The translations under genes were made by a program, and so were the position numbers. 64,000 nucleotides of DNA from Bacillus sp. RO2 (GTDB taxonomy: Bacteria > Bacillota > Bacilli > Bacillales > Bacillaceae_I). Positions 15,766-24,674 of this stretch are shown here, piece after piece (position 1 is the first letter of the stretch; each line of letters opens with the position of its first letter). The stretch is from assembly GCF_012911845.1 (NCBI RefSeq), contig NZ_JAAXCU010000057.1:1-64000 (forward strand), given 5' to 3'. A model generated the notes under the pieces. It had not been told where the DNA came from. It saw only the letters and a list, made by a program, of their open reading frames with translations, and did no database searches.

Positions 15766-17265
15766 ATGAATCTGGGATTTACAGGCATTAGGCAAGTGGT
15801 AATCGGGATTGTTGGATTATTGCTTGGGGCTATACTAACAATAGGTTTAATCTTTATAGATAGACCAAACATTTATATCCCCTTGGTGTTACTAAATGTA
15901 GCGTTACTAGTATTAGTAATCTTAAAGCAATACCTTTTTGATAATAGATACTTGATGATTACTATCTATGTGTTATTAGGTGCAACTTTTTTGAATAATG
16001 CTTTTTTCTCTATTAACTTAGGGTTCTTTAGCTTATTTCCATATAGAATCCTGTTAATAATAGTAGGTTTTTTAATTGTCTTTAACTTGATTCGCAGTGA
16101 CTTTAGGAAAGATTTGTGGACAAAATGGACGGATCTTAGGGTAAAAGGGAGTTTGCTTTTTTTTGTCTTTTGGCTGTATTATGCGCTCCTCACACTCTTA
16201 TGGGCAAAGTCTGTAACAGAGGGTATTAAATACATATCAATTTTGGTGATGGGCATTTTCCTGATCTTTATTGTTACACTGTTTCTTAACGACCTTAAGA
16301 AGGTACTGAATTTTTATTACATATGGGTAATCATGTCAGTTTTTGTCATGTTGATCGGCTATTGGAACACCTTTACCAAGAACCATCTGCCCAGTTCCTC
16401 CTTACATTTAGGACCTGAATATAATCAACATTATCCTACATCTGTCTTTACTAACCAAAATGATTTTGCCACCTTCCTTTCCATATCGTTGTTCTTCTTT
16501 CTATCGCTAATTAGAAATGGTAAGAATAAGTATTGGAAAGCAGGAGGGATTGTTCTTTCCTTGGCGGCTCTGCATTTAATCATGTTGACCGAGTCAAGGG
16601 CCAGCCAGCTAGCTGTCATTGCAGGGATAGGTTTTTACGTGTTTTTATTGTGTAAAAGTGTTGTGAGAAAGTGGATATTGGCTTTAGGTGCAGTGGGAGC
16701 TTCTTTGTTTGTTCTCCTCTTTTACAATAAATTATGGTCGACCTTTTCCAGCTTATTTCTTAGCCCTACCATCCATGATGTTTCTGGAAGACTTCCATCT
16801 AATATAGGAAGAGCCAATTTAATGAGAAATGCTTTCAATTTCTCATTGGACTCCTTTGGTATGGGAGTTGGTGCAGGAAATACTGAATATTACATGGAGA
16901 ACTACTCCATACATGATACGGACCAAGTGGTAAATGTGCATTTTTGGTTTTTGGAGATATTCACCAACTTTGGTATATTTGTCGTACTTGGTTATATAAC
17001 TTTATATGCCTACCTAATGATTAAGTTATTCCAACATTTTAATAAAGGGTTAACCAATCAGTATAAGCTCATCACAGAAGCGATACTTGTGGCATTGGCA
17101 GCATTTGTTCTTTCAAGTATAAGCCCTAGCTCCGTTTCTAACCTGTTTTTCCATTGGGTACTTTTTGCATTTGGAATAGTTACGCTTAACATATTAAGAA
17201 AGAGAAAGAGTAACGAGAAAGTGGAATTATCGCCTACTCATAACCTTTTAAAAGAAGGAGAATAA
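15766..17265 (+). CDS. tuaE: Teichuronic acid polymerase-like, Wzy/O-antigen ligase family
   Basis: 499 residues with about 12 transmembrane helices and a large extracytoplasmic loop around residues 330-390 that contains a SGRLPSNIGRANLMRNAF segment. Length and topology match B. subtilis TuaE (488), the presumed polymerase of lipid-linked repeat units at the outer membrane face. Start ATG has TAGGAGGAGG upstream. It is followed by tuaF after one intervening base. Wzy proteins share little sequence, so the call rests on topology and operon position. Confidence 0.8.
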   Translation: MNLGFTGIRQVVIGIVGLLLGAILTIGLIFIDRPNIYIPLVLLNVALLVLVILKQYLFDNRYLMITIYVLLGATFLNNAFFSINLGFFSLFPYRILLIIVGFLIVFNLIRSDFRKDLWTKWTDLRVKGSLLFFVFWLYYALLTLLWAKSVTEGIKYISILVMGIFLIFIVTLFLNDLKKVLNFYYIWVIMSVFVMLIGYWNTFTKNHLPSSSLHLGPEYNQHYPTSVFTNQNDFATFLSISLFFFLSLIRNGKNKYWKAGGIVLSLAALHLIMLTESRASQLAVIAGIGFYVFLLCKSVVRKWILALGAVGASLFVLLFYNKLWSTFSSLFLSPTIHDVSGRLPSNIGRANLMRNAFNFSLDSFGMGVGAGNTEYYMENYSIHDTDQVVNVHFWFLEIFTNFGIFVVLGYITLYAYLMIKLFQHFNKGLTNQYKLITEAILVALAAFVLSSISPSSVSNLFFHWVLFAFGIVTLNILRKRKSNEKVELSPTHNLLKEGE

Positions 17266-17266
17266 G

Positions 17267-18034
17267 ATGGAAAATATATTAAACTTACTTTTAAACAGAA
17301 TAAAAAAATCCATTCCATTACTAATTATCATTCCATTGTTGCTAGCCGGATTAGGTTACTTTTTTGAAATGAAATCAGAACCTGTTGTCAGCTATGCTGC
17401 GAAAGCAGAAATAGAACTAGGTTTTTATAATGGTGACGAAAAGACGTTCGAAAAGATGAACAATGCTGAAGCAGTCAAAGGTATCATAACAAGTAATTCT
17501 TTTCTTGAATCCACTTTTCCTGATTACGAGCCTGAGGAGTTAGAAGCGATAAGGTCGGGTATCGTAATAAATACTGTATCTGGTACTTCCCTTGAGCTTA
17601 TTTACCGTTCTGACAATGAAGAAGAGGTAGAAGAGGGGTTAGAACGATTAGTAGATGCCTTCTTAGTGAGAGACAAAGAGGAATTAGAGAAGAACTCATT
17701 ACATTACGAAAATATTATAGAAGGAAAGACCTTAGAAGAAACTTACAAAATTTATAAAAATATTACAAAAGGAAACACCTCAGAAGAATCGGTGGGTAAA
17801 GCGGTTAACAGCGAGCTATCCCTACTAGTTGAACTATTAGAAATAACTATTGATTCTGAAGAAAAAAAATCATCCTTTTACCCAGCGGAGTTAACAGAGC
17901 CGGTTAGGGTGAGCGAGTCTCGTTCAGAGGATCTTTCTAGCAAAAAAAGAGCCGTTCTAGGCGGCTTGATCGGTGTAACGATTGTGTTTGGTTATATTGT
18001 CGTTCCGCTATTATTTAGAGAAGAAGATATGTAA
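17267..18034 (+). CDS. tuaF: TuaF-like chain-length determinant (Wzz-type) protein
   Basis: 255 residues with a transmembrane segment at each end (about 17-35 and 228-248) flanking an acidic extracytoplasmic domain, the Wzz/polysaccharide co-polymerase layout. It lacks any tyrosine-kinase domain. It starts one base after the tuaE stop (AAGGAG upstream) and ends 15 bases before tuaG. B. subtilis TuaF is 226 residues. The likely role is to set polymer length with TuaE. Sequence identity could not be measured here; position in the operon is the main support. Confidence 0.75.
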   Translation: MENILNLLLNRIKKSIPLLIIIPLLLAGLGYFFEMKSEPVVSYAAKAEIELGFYNGDEKTFEKMNNAEAVKGIITSNSFLESTFPDYEPEELEAIRSGIVINTVSGTSLELIYRSDNEEEVEEGLERLVDAFLVRDKEELEKNSLHYENIIEGKTLEETYKIYKNITKGNTSEESVGKAVNSELSLLVELLEITIDSEEKKSSFYPAELTEPVRVSESRSEDLSSKKRAVLGGLIGVTIVFGYIVVPLLFREEDM

Positions 18035-18049
18035 AGGTGGTGTTTATGT

Positions 18050-18808
18050 ATGTCTTCCTCATTGGTTTCAGTGATTACTCCCTCCTATAATGCGGAGAAG
18101 TTTATAGCAGCAACAATCGAATCAGTTCGAACTCAAACATATACAAATTGGGAAATGATCATTGTTGATGATTGTTCAAAGGATACAACAAGAGAAATCT
18201 TAAAAGAATATGCTGCATTAGATCCAAGAATAAAGCCGATCTTTCTAGAAGAAAACAGCGGTGCAGCGGTGGCAAGGAATACCGCTTTAAAAGCAGCCCA
18301 AGGAGACTATGTTGCTTTCTTGGACAGTGACGACTTATGGGTGCCTGATAAGCTGGAAAAACAATTGGCTTTTATGCAGAAAAATGATTATGCATTCAGC
18401 TTTACTGCGTACAACTTAATGGATGAAGACGGCAAACCACTTGATAAAGTGATTGATGTTCCTAAGCAAATTGATTACAAAGGACTTCTGAAAAACACGA
18501 TAATTGGATGTCTGACTGTAATGATCGACACAAGAAAAGTAGAACCTTTGCAGATGCCATTAATTCGGACAAGGCAAGATTTTGCACTCTGGTTAAAAGT
18601 CCTGCGTCAAGGTCATATTGCATATGGAATGCAGGAGCCTTTGGCCAACTATCGAATTGTCGAAGGGTCTATCTCAAGTAACAAATTAAAGACAGCCAAA
18701 AGAAATTGGTACGTTTATCGAGAAATTGAAAAGCTAAGCCTACCTTATGCAAGCTGGTGCTTTGTTAATTATGCTTTCTATGCAATAAAAAAACGAGTAC
18801 AAGCCTAA
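18050..18808 (+). CDS. tuaG: Glycosyltransferase family 2, TuaG-like
   Basis: 252 residues, exactly the length of B. subtilis TuaG. GT-A fold: VSVITPSYNAEKF at the N-terminus, IIVDDCSKD, NSGAAVARN, and the metal-binding FLDSDDLW motif. RQDFALWLKVL in the second half is typical of the family. The start ATG follows AGGTGGTG. It transfers a sugar to the lipid-linked teichuronic acid unit. It is the last gene of the operon and is followed by a terminator. A decayed homologue lies at 55554-55899. Confidence 0.88.
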   Translation: MSSSLVSVITPSYNAEKFIAATIESVRTQTYTNWEMIIVDDCSKDTTREILKEYAALDPRIKPIFLEENSGAAVARNTALKAAQGDYVAFLDSDDLWVPDKLEKQLAFMQKNDYAFSFTAYNLMDEDGKPLDKVIDVPKQIDYKGLLKNTIIGCLTVMIDTRKVEPLQMPLIRTRQDFALWLKVLRQGHIAYGMQEPLANYRIVEGSISSNKLKTAKRNWYVYREIEKLSLPYASWCFVNYAFYAIKKRVQA

Positions 18809-18829
18809 ATTTTATAAGGTACAAAAGTA

Positions 18830-18861
18830 AGAGTCCTTCCAAATTTGAAAGGGCTCTTTTT
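18830..18861 (+). terminator. Terminator of the tua operon
   Basis: AGAGTCCTT / AAGGGCTCT stem (one G-U pair) with an 11-base loop and a T5 tract. Confidence 0.75.
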
Positions 18862-18942
18862 GTATAGAAACTTTCTTCCGTGTTTTACGTCTTATTTATT
18901 GGGTATAAAAATGAGGAGTTGTCTTTTCAGGGTGTCACAATC

Positions 18943-18971
18943 TTGACATAAAAATAATGTAGAAATATGAC
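18943..18971 (+). promoter_or_regulatory. Candidate promoter for the initiating sugar-phosphate transferase
   Basis: TTGACA (consensus -35), 17-base spacer, TATGAC. The rest of the ~400-base gap before the next gene holds no open frame with a ribosome binding site; a TTTAGGTTGGTTTAGGT stretch near 19010 is unexplained. Confidence 0.4.
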
Positions 18972-19210
18972 TTACAACAGTTTATATTTAGATACAATGG
19001 TACATGGTTTAGGTTGGTTTAGGTCAATCAAAAAATTGGAGAAAAACTAGTTGTTTCAGGGAATGTAGAGGAAATATGCTTTTGCATTCCCTTCTTGTAG
19101 AATTATCCATTATAATAGGAGATTTGGATTGACTAAATATGGCACTGTTTGTACAAGGAAAAATGTGATACGCTAATTTTAAAATTGTTGTTGTAATACT
19201 ATTTTAGGGT

Positions 19211-20602
19211 TTGTCCATTAAAAGAATAATTAAAGGGGTTTTGAGCTTGGGCAATTTACTTGATGAAAAAAGTCGTCGTCTGCTGTTTATATTAATTGAT
19301 CTACTAATCATAACCATATCATATCTCTTAGCTTTTTATGTACGGTACGAAACCTATGACGCAAAGAACTGGGAATCATTCCTAGTTGTCTTGCCGTGGG
19401 TACTCTTAATCAGCACGTTCTTCTTATCCGTGTATGAAGTTAATCCTTCTCGAAGAAAGCGGTTCTTTGACTACATCGGAAGTATATTAGTCAGTACTTT
19501 TTCCATCACTGTCGCTACCATGGCAATTTCTTTCTTTTTCCGAGCATTTGGTTTACCAAGATCAGTAATATTATTATCATTTGTATTCTCAGTTGTGCTA
19601 TTGATGATTTGGAAAGTGCTATTCATTTACTTTAAGAAAGCAACTAATCCCGAAGATATTCTGCTCATATGTAAGCCACAAGACAAATTAAGGCTTACTT
19701 ATCAGATAAAAGATACTTTTGCTTCTAAAGTTAACATCAAGTATGCAGAATACCACACACCACTTGAAGAGACATATAGAGCTATTAAGAAGTCTGATTC
19801 CGTTATTTTAGGTCCAAAGGATACAGACGAGAAAAAAAGCTCCATCATCTATTATACTTTCAAAAATAAAAAGAATTTATACTTAGTGCCATCTTTCTAT
19901 GATCTATTGTTATCTAAATCAGACATTACTCCTTTTGAAGATACTATGGCTCTTTCTGTAAAAAAATTCGGATTAACTGTCGATCAACAAATCCTAAAGA
20001 GAGCTTTTGACCTTGCCGTTTCCATTTTAGTTCTTCCATTTATCCTTCCTTTCTTTTTATTGGGAGTATTACTAATCAAGATTCAGGAGCCTAGAGGTTC
20101 GATCTTCTACTCTCAAGCCCGTTTAGGAAAAGATAACAAAGAGTTCCAAATCTTGAAGCTTCGTACGATGATAGAGAACGCAGAGAAAGCTACAGGACCT
20201 ATGTTGGCTACTGACAAAGATCCTCGGATTACTAAAGTCGGGAACTTCTTGAGAGCTACAAGAATTGACGAATTACCTCAAATCTTTAATGTATTAAAAG
20301 GGGATATGTCGATTGTCGGCCCGAGACCGGAGAGAAGTTTCTTTATTGAGCAGTTTAAAAAGGACATCAGCTCCTATCAATACCGTAACACTGTAAAACC
20401 TGGCATAACTGGTTATGCACAAATTATGGGGAAATACACAACAAGTGTAGAGGATAAGTTACGGTTTGATCTTCACTATATCCGTAATTTCTCAGTGATG
20501 TTTGATATTGTCATCATATTAAGGACTGTTCTGGTAATGGTTGATAAAACCAAGTCAGAAGGAGTTAAGGAATCCCAAACTGTAAATCAAAAAACCTCAT
20601 AA
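19211..20602 (+). CDS. Polyprenyl-phosphate sugar phosphotransferase (TuaA role)
   Basis: 463 residues. Four N-terminal transmembrane helices and a CoA-binding-like domain (about 30-240) are followed by a fifth helix (about 270-292) and a bacterial sugar transferase domain with LKLRTMIENAE, RATRIDELPQ, GDMSIVGPRPER and KPGITGYAQI. It loads the first sugar phosphate onto undecaprenyl phosphate. B. subtilis TuaA has only the ~216-residue catalytic part and is first in the operon; here a full-length WbaP/EpsL-type enzyme sits behind tuaG with its own promoter region. TTG 19211 has a poor ribosome binding site; TTG 19247, eight bases after AAAGGGG, may be the true start. Confidence 0.85.
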   Translation: MSIKRIIKGVLSLGNLLDEKSRRLLFILIDLLIITISYLLAFYVRYETYDAKNWESFLVVLPWVLLISTFFLSVYEVNPSRRKRFFDYIGSILVSTFSITVATMAISFFFRAFGLPRSVILLSFVFSVVLLMIWKVLFIYFKKATNPEDILLICKPQDKLRLTYQIKDTFASKVNIKYAEYHTPLEETYRAIKKSDSVILGPKDTDEKKSSIIYYTFKNKKNLYLVPSFYDLLLSKSDITPFEDTMALSVKKFGLTVDQQILKRAFDLAVSILVLPFILPFFLLGVLLIKIQEPRGSIFYSQARLGKDNKEFQILKLRTMIENAEKATGPMLATDKDPRITKVGNFLRATRIDELPQIFNVLKGDMSIVGPRPERSFFIEQFKKDISSYQYRNTVKPGITGYAQIMGKYTTSVEDKLRFDLHYIRNFSVMFDIVIILRTVLVMVDKTKSEGVKESQTVNQKTS

Positions 20603-20603
20603 A

Positions 20604-20670
20604 AAGACCATGGAGTCTCCAAGGTCTTCAGCTTGTAGAGAAACCCTATGTATTTCTCTACAAGCTTTTT
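20604..20670 (+). terminator. Tandem terminator hairpins
   Basis: First hairpin: AAGACC...GGTCTT with an inner TGGA/TCCA stem (20604-20628). Second: 14-bp perfect stem AGCTTGTAGAGAAA / TTTCTCTACAAGCT (20630-20666) followed by T residues. Confidence 0.85.
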
Positions 20671-20691
20671 TCTTTTGGTCGCACATTTTAT

Positions 20692-20725
20692 AAAAACGGT
20701 TGTCGAGACTTTCTCGATAGCCTGA
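20692..20725. repeat. Hairpin element shared with 57507-57541
   Basis: ATAAAAACGG, then GGTTGTCGAG / CTCGATAGCC arms around ACTTT. The same ~35-base string with fully paired arms occurs at the 3' end of the tagV-like gene. Here it is not next to a minus-strand gene and two arm bases are wobble pairs, so it looks like an orphan terminator. The remainder of the gap to 20949 is AT-rich with no gene. Confidence 0.55.
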
Positions 20726-20949
20726 ACACCTTTTTTTAAGTGTTTTTTTACTTTGGAGGTTTATTTGTTAGAAAGATAGTGAAATAAATAATAGATAAGG
20801 TTCATTTAATAGGAATAATATACAAAGTATAATTTTCCTCTTTCGACAAAATGTACCCATATATAATACCTTTCTACTGTGCTAATATTATGATAGACTA
20901 AGTAAGAAATAAAAATGGTATAAAAGTACTATTTTTGGAGGTTTTAAAT

Positions 20950-21723
20950 ATGATAGATATTCACTGTCACATCCTTCCATCGGTAGATGATGGTGCCAGA
21001 CACATGACAGAAAGTTTGGAAATGGCCCGTGCTGCCTATAGTGAAGGTATAACAAAAATAGTCGCAACTCCTCACCATAACAACGGGCAATATTATAATA
21101 CAAGAGAAGAGATACTTGAAAAGGTAGAAGAGTTGAACGAACGATTGGAAAAAGAAGGAATTAACATTACTGTGTTACCTGGTCAGGAGACTAGGATCTC
21201 AGGAGAACTGTTGGAACAATATGAAAGAGACGAACTGCTGACAATGAATGACGGGGATAAATATATATTTATAGAATTACCTTCAAGTCAAGTGCCTCTA
21301 TATACGGAAAAAATTATCTATGATATACAGATGAAAGGCCTCACCCCAATTATTGTACATCCCGAGAGAAATGCTGAATTGATAGAAAATCCAGAGAAAC
21401 TTTACCAATTAGTAAAAAAAGGCGCATGCACACAGGTAACCGCTGCAAGTGTAGCCGGTAAATTTGGAAAGAAGATAAAAAAGTTCTCTTTAGAACTTAT
21501 TGAAAGCAATCTGACTCATTTTGTTGCATCAGATGCTCATAATTTAAAGGGAAGAAATTTTCAAATGTTGGAAGCATTTAGTGTAATTGAAAAAGAATGT
21601 GGTCCTGATGCAAAATATTTGTTTTTAGAAAATGCTGAATTGCTGGTGGAAGGTTCCATGATTATAAAAGAAGTACCTGAGAGAATAAAGAAGAAAAAGA
21701 AGTTATTTGGTATATTAGGGTAG
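20950..21723 (+). CDS. CpsB/CapC (YwqE) PHP-type protein-tyrosine phosphatase
   Basis: 257 residues (B. subtilis YwqE is 254). Start ATG 20950 with TTGGAGG; upstream in-frame codons are the ribosome binding site itself. PHP-domain metal ligands are visible: DIHCHILPSVDDGA at the N-terminus, ATPHHN, PGQETRI, VHPERN and ASDAHNL. The enzyme dephosphorylates bacterial tyrosine kinases and their targets, including UDP-glucose dehydrogenase, and so tunes polysaccharide synthesis. In B. subtilis ywqE lies with the kinase pair ywqC-ywqD; no kinase gene is in this window. It is monocistronic with a terminator. Confidence 0.88.
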   Translation: MIDIHCHILPSVDDGARHMTESLEMARAAYSEGITKIVATPHHNNGQYYNTREEILEKVEELNERLEKEGINITVLPGQETRISGELLEQYERDELLTMNDGDKYIFIELPSSQVPLYTEKIIYDIQMKGLTPIIVHPERNAELIENPEKLYQLVKKGACTQVTAASVAGKFGKKIKKFSLELIESNLTHFVASDAHNLKGRNFQMLEAFSVIEKECGPDAKYLFLENAELLVEGSMIIKEVPERIKKKKKLFGILG

Positions 21724-21725
21724 GA

Positions 21726-21765
21726 GAAAAAAGAGGTGCTCATTTTTGAGATGCCTCTTTTTTCT
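21726..21765 (+). terminator. Terminator after the phosphatase gene
   Basis: AAAAAAGAGGTGCTCA paired with TGAGATGCCTCTTTTTT around TTTT; strong stem with T-tract. Confidence 0.8.
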
Positions 21766-21898
21766 TTAATTTTCAATAATCGGTCGTACGTACAATTAGC
21801 GGACATATGCATAAATCTAGAAGAATATTACTTTTCCTATTGCCAAAACTATTGAAAAGTATTAAAAAAGTAGTATATTTGGTATGAGGTGGTAATAA

Positions 21899-22702
21899 AT
21901 GAGAACGATAATGATGTTAGTGGTTTTAACTTGTATCGGTGCAATAGTATATGGCAATTTTCATTGGAACGCTAAATTGGGTTCTGCAATGGATCAAGAA
22001 TATATGAGTCCAAGCGCCAATACCAATCCATCAAATACTAATGAAAAAGTGGTGGAAAATAAGGAAGAGTTGACGGAGCAAAATTTTGGGGTGATCCCTT
22101 TAGAAGTATCAGAATTCCTTTTAGAAAAACAAAGTAAAGGTGAAGTAGTAGAACTTGTAATTATCGGCTCAGAGGTTAACGAGTTAGCCGATAATAAATG
22201 GTCTAGATTGTTCAAAGAAGAGTTGGAAACTACATATGATGGACTTTTTAACATAACAGTAAATGCTATACCTGGTGAAGTGACGACAGCTGATGTAGTG
22301 AATGAAGGTCTCTATTTGGAGAATTTAGGTGTAAAACCTGACATTGTTATTTTGGAGCCGTTTTTACTGGAAAGTAACGGTTTTATTATAATAGAACATT
22401 CTCTTCAGAACATTTCAACTATGATTGACGGTTTAAAAGAGAAGAATCCTGAACTTTTTGTGTTTCTGCAACCTGGACAACCTCTTCGAAATGCAACTTA
22501 TTACCCCATGGATGTTGAGGAGTTAAAAACATGGGCGGAAGAGAATGGTTATCCTTACATTAACCATTGGGAAAGTTGGCCAAAAGAACCAGACGAGGTT
22601 TCAAAATACATAGTAAATGACGATATTATACCGAATGAAGAAGGTCACAAAATCTGGGCAGAGCATTTAATAGAGTATTTTATTGGTGAAACTAAGAATT
22701 AA
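21899..22702 (+). CDS. Membrane-anchored SGNH-hydrolase-like protein (copy 1)
   Basis: 267 residues. N-terminal membrane anchor (about 1-20), low-complexity linker, then an SGNH-like domain from about residue 75. VIIGSEVNEL stands where GDSxxxG is expected; KPDIVILEPFLLESNG resembles the oxyanion-hole block; the C-terminus ends in IIPNEEGHKIWAEHL. The usual DxxHP catalytic pair is DDIIP here, so the His is missing and activity is uncertain. A paralogue lies at 24675; shared features include HWE-WP followed by PN..G. They flank an LCP ligase gene and a Pro-rich protein gene. Extracytoplasmic SGNH proteins often handle acyl groups on surface polymers, which fits the context but is inference. 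Confidence 0.6.
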   Translation: MRTIMMLVVLTCIGAIVYGNFHWNAKLGSAMDQEYMSPSANTNPSNTNEKVVENKEELTEQNFGVIPLEVSEFLLEKQSKGEVVELVIIGSEVNELADNKWSRLFKEELETTYDGLFNITVNAIPGEVTTADVVNEGLYLENLGVKPDIVILEPFLLESNGFIIIEHSLQNISTMIDGLKEKNPELFVFLQPGQPLRNATYYPMDVEELKTWAEENGYPYINHWESWPKEPDEVSKYIVNDDIIPNEEGHKIWAEHLIEYFIGETKN

Positions 22703-22708
22703 GAAATA

Positions 22709-22745
22709 AGAAAGAGGGCTCCATAAAATTGGTAGCCCTCTTTCT
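22709..22745. terminator. Bidirectional terminator between convergent genes
   Basis: Perfect 12-bp stem AGAAAGAGGGCT / AGCCCTCTTTCT between the SGNH-like gene (+) and the LCP gene (-). Confidence 0.85.
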
Positions 22746-22746
22746 G

Positions 22747-23673
22747 TTAGTTATTTTTCGCAACTTCAGAGTCTAGCTCTAGATGCTCTTTTAGCTGGTT
22801 GGAAAGTGCCAAGCGATCGTTTTCATCTACAAGTAGATAGTAGATGTTATTAATTTTTGTACCAGTTCCTGTTAACTGGTGTTGAGAAAGTGTATGACGT
22901 GCTTCTTTATAGTTTGACTGAATGTCCACCATTTCATCAAATGTTAAATTGGTACGGACATTATTACCTAATATGTCAAGAATGTCGTCAATTTTTGTGA
23001 CGGAAGAAATGGATGCACCTTTGTTAATAACACCTTGAATAACATCACGCTGTCTTTGCTGTCTACCAAAGTCGCTATCAATATAGCGCATTCTTGAAAA
23101 ACTCAGAGCTTCATCTCCGTCTAAATCAATTTCTCCTAAGGGGAAATGATGTCCATTATGACTGAATTCCAATTTGTTATTTACCGTAACACCGCCAACT
23201 GCATCTACTATATCCTTAAAGCTTTCCATATTTACTTGAACAAAATAATCTATGGGAATATCAAGAAAGTTCTCCACAGTCGCAATAGACATTTCTGGAC
23301 CACCGAATGCATACGCGTGGTTAATTTTATCATCAAAACCTTTTCCGATTATTTCTGTTCTTGTATCACGTGGGATACTTACCATTTGAATTGACTTTTC
23401 ATTTGGATTAACGGTCAGAACAATCATAGAATCTGAACGCCCTCTATCTCCAGGTCTTTCGTCTACCCCTAAAATCAGAAAAGCTAATGGATCTTTTTGA
23501 TTGAAGTCAATTTCAGTCGTTCTTTTTTCTGAGTTAGACCTTTCAAGTGGAGCGTGCATAGAAGATGCAGCATCTTCAAGCGACTTATACACACTAAAAG
23601 CAAAGACTCCAACACCTATAGTTGCAATACCTAAAACACTTACTAATATAATAAACCATTTTTTTTTGAACAT
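22747..23673 (-). CDS. LytR-CpsA-Psr (LCP) family wall polymer ligase, copy 1
   Basis: 308 residues. One N-terminal transmembrane helix (about 5-27), then the LCP domain: FLILGVDERPGDRGRSDSMIVL (lipid/pyrophosphate-binding Asp and Arg), SIPRDTRTEI, INHAYAFGG, VGGVTV and GDEALSFSRMRY. LCP enzymes transfer lipid-linked anionic polymers (teichoic, teichuronic acids, capsule) to peptidoglycan. The length matches B. subtilis TagU/LytR (306), which in that species is encoded next to lytABC. Start ATG with AAGGAAG on the minus strand. It is convergent with the SGNH-like gene. Confidence 0.92.
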   Translation of the reverse strand: MFKKKWFIILVSVLGIATIGVGVFAFSVYKSLEDAASSMHAPLERSNSEKRTTEIDFNQKDPLAFLILGVDERPGDRGRSDSMIVLTVNPNEKSIQMVSIPRDTRTEIIGKGFDDKINHAYAFGGPEMSIATVENFLDIPIDYFVQVNMESFKDIVDAVGGVTVNNKLEFSHNGHHFPLGEIDLDGDEALSFSRMRYIDSDFGRQQRQRDVIQGVINKGASISSVTKIDDILDILGNNVRTNLTFDEMVDIQSNYKEARHTLSQHQLTGTGTKINNIYYLLVDENDRLALSNQLKEHLELDSEVAKNN

Positions 23674-23782
23674 TTTGCACTCTTCCTTTTTTTATATTCT
23701 AGTTTTGATTATATGTGTAATCGTTTGTTTATACAATTACTTCTTGTATCTGAAGAAATTATTCATGAAATATTACAAAATA

Positions 23783-23810
23783 ACCTCAACTTTTATGGTT
23801 AAGTTGAGGT
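23783..23810. terminator. Terminator of the Pro-Glu-Lys repeat protein gene
   Basis: ACCTCAACTT / AAGTTGAGGT 10-bp stem between two minus-strand genes, downstream of the repeat protein stop at 23830. Confidence 0.7.
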
Positions 23811-23829
23811 ATCTCTTTTTAATGCTCTA

Positions 23830-24534
23830 CTATTGGATAAGATTTAATTTTTTTTCACGAATTTCTTCTAATCTTTCAGTAATCAGAAGTGTGTCCATTG
23901 CTTTTAATTCTTCCATTAAGAGAAACTCTTCCAAATCTTCAATTTGTTGCATAGATAGCTTAGTAGCTAAATCATTTAACGGTAGATTTGAAAATGAACT
24001 TGATGACTCAGAAGTGTGGTTATCTTTTTCTATGAGTATTGTAATTACATTTGTGAAAATGTATGTATTAAGTGTTGAGAAATTTGACTCCATTTCCTCA
24101 AAGGTGTCAATAAGAAAATCCTTGGACAAAGGTGTGGCTAAAACTTCTATATTTTCCTCTTCAATTTCTACCGAGTCCATAATTTCTTCAGGTTCTGGCT
24201 CAGGGTCTGGATTGGGCTTTGGCACAGGTTCAGGTTTAGGTTCTGGCTTAGGTTCAGGTTTAGGTTCTGGCTTAGGTTCAGGTTTAGGTTCTGGCTTAGG
24301 CTCTGGTTTAGGTTCAGGTTTAGGCTCTGGCTTAGGTTCAGGTTCCGGCACAGGCTCCGGTTCTGGATCTGGCGTAATCGGATCAATAATCGGATCTGTA
24401 TTTAAGTATAGGTACTTTTCTTTTTGATTTTTTATGTAATTGCTTTTTACTTCTCCATAGGACAATGATCCAAATCCTAATACTATAGTAGAAAAAGCAA
24501 GAGTGGATATTAAAGCAACACGAGATTTTACCAT
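23830..24534 (-). CDS. Secreted Pro-Glu-Lys repeat protein, unknown function
   Basis: 234 residues. Signal peptide (about 1-28), short spacer, then about 60 residues of alternating [13 protein letters not shown] units, followed by an acidic 110-residue C-terminal region (rich in Glu, Leu, Ser) that ends [12 protein letters not shown] and may be helical. The Pro-x repeat is the kind of stiff wall-spanning stalk found in surface proteins. No sorting signal, CWB2 repeat or known enzyme motif is present. ATG 24534 has AGGAGGG. It sits between the LCP gene (same strand) and the second SGNH-like gene (divergent). I do not recognise the C-terminal domain. Confidence 0.65.
   Translation of the reverse strand: MVKSRVALISTLAFSTIVLGFGSLSYGEVKSNYIKNQKEKYLYLNTDPIIDPITPDPEPEPVPEPEPKPEPKPEPKPEPKPEPKPEPKPEPKPEPKPEPKPEPVPKPNPDPEPEPEEIMDSVEIEEENIEVLATPLSKDFLIDTFEEMESNFSTLNTYIFTNVITILIEKDNHTSESSSSFSNLPLNDLATKLSMQQIEDLEEFLLMEELKAMDTLLITERLEEIREKKLNLIQ
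24190..24372 (-). repeat. Coding minisatellite for the Pro-Glu-Lys stalk
   Basis: Tandem 12- and 24-base units, mostly alternations of GGTTCTGGCTTA and GGTTCAGGTTTA on the + strand, encode repeats of Pro-Glu-Pro-Lys on the minus strand. Near-identity of units predicts copy-number variation without frameshift. Confidence 0.85.
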
Positions 24535-24674
24535 AATTCCCTCCTAATATTTTTATATAAATCTTGTTATTTGGACTTATTTTATCATATTTTGTAAAAA
24601 TTTGCTTGTGAATCTATTAGTTTATAAAGAATATGTATATAATTGTGGTAGATTCTTTATAGGAGTGTAAAAAG

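Noticed and set aside
22188-22196. GCCGATAAT, resembling a sigma-D -10
   Set aside because: It lies inside the coding sequence of the SGNH-like gene with no gene start at a suitable distance downstream.
23501-24427. 308-codon + strand open frame with Gly-Ser-Gly repeats
   Set aside because: It is the complement of the LCP gene start and the PEPK repeat gene; the minus-strand genes have signal peptide or membrane anchor, ribosome binding sites and known motifs.
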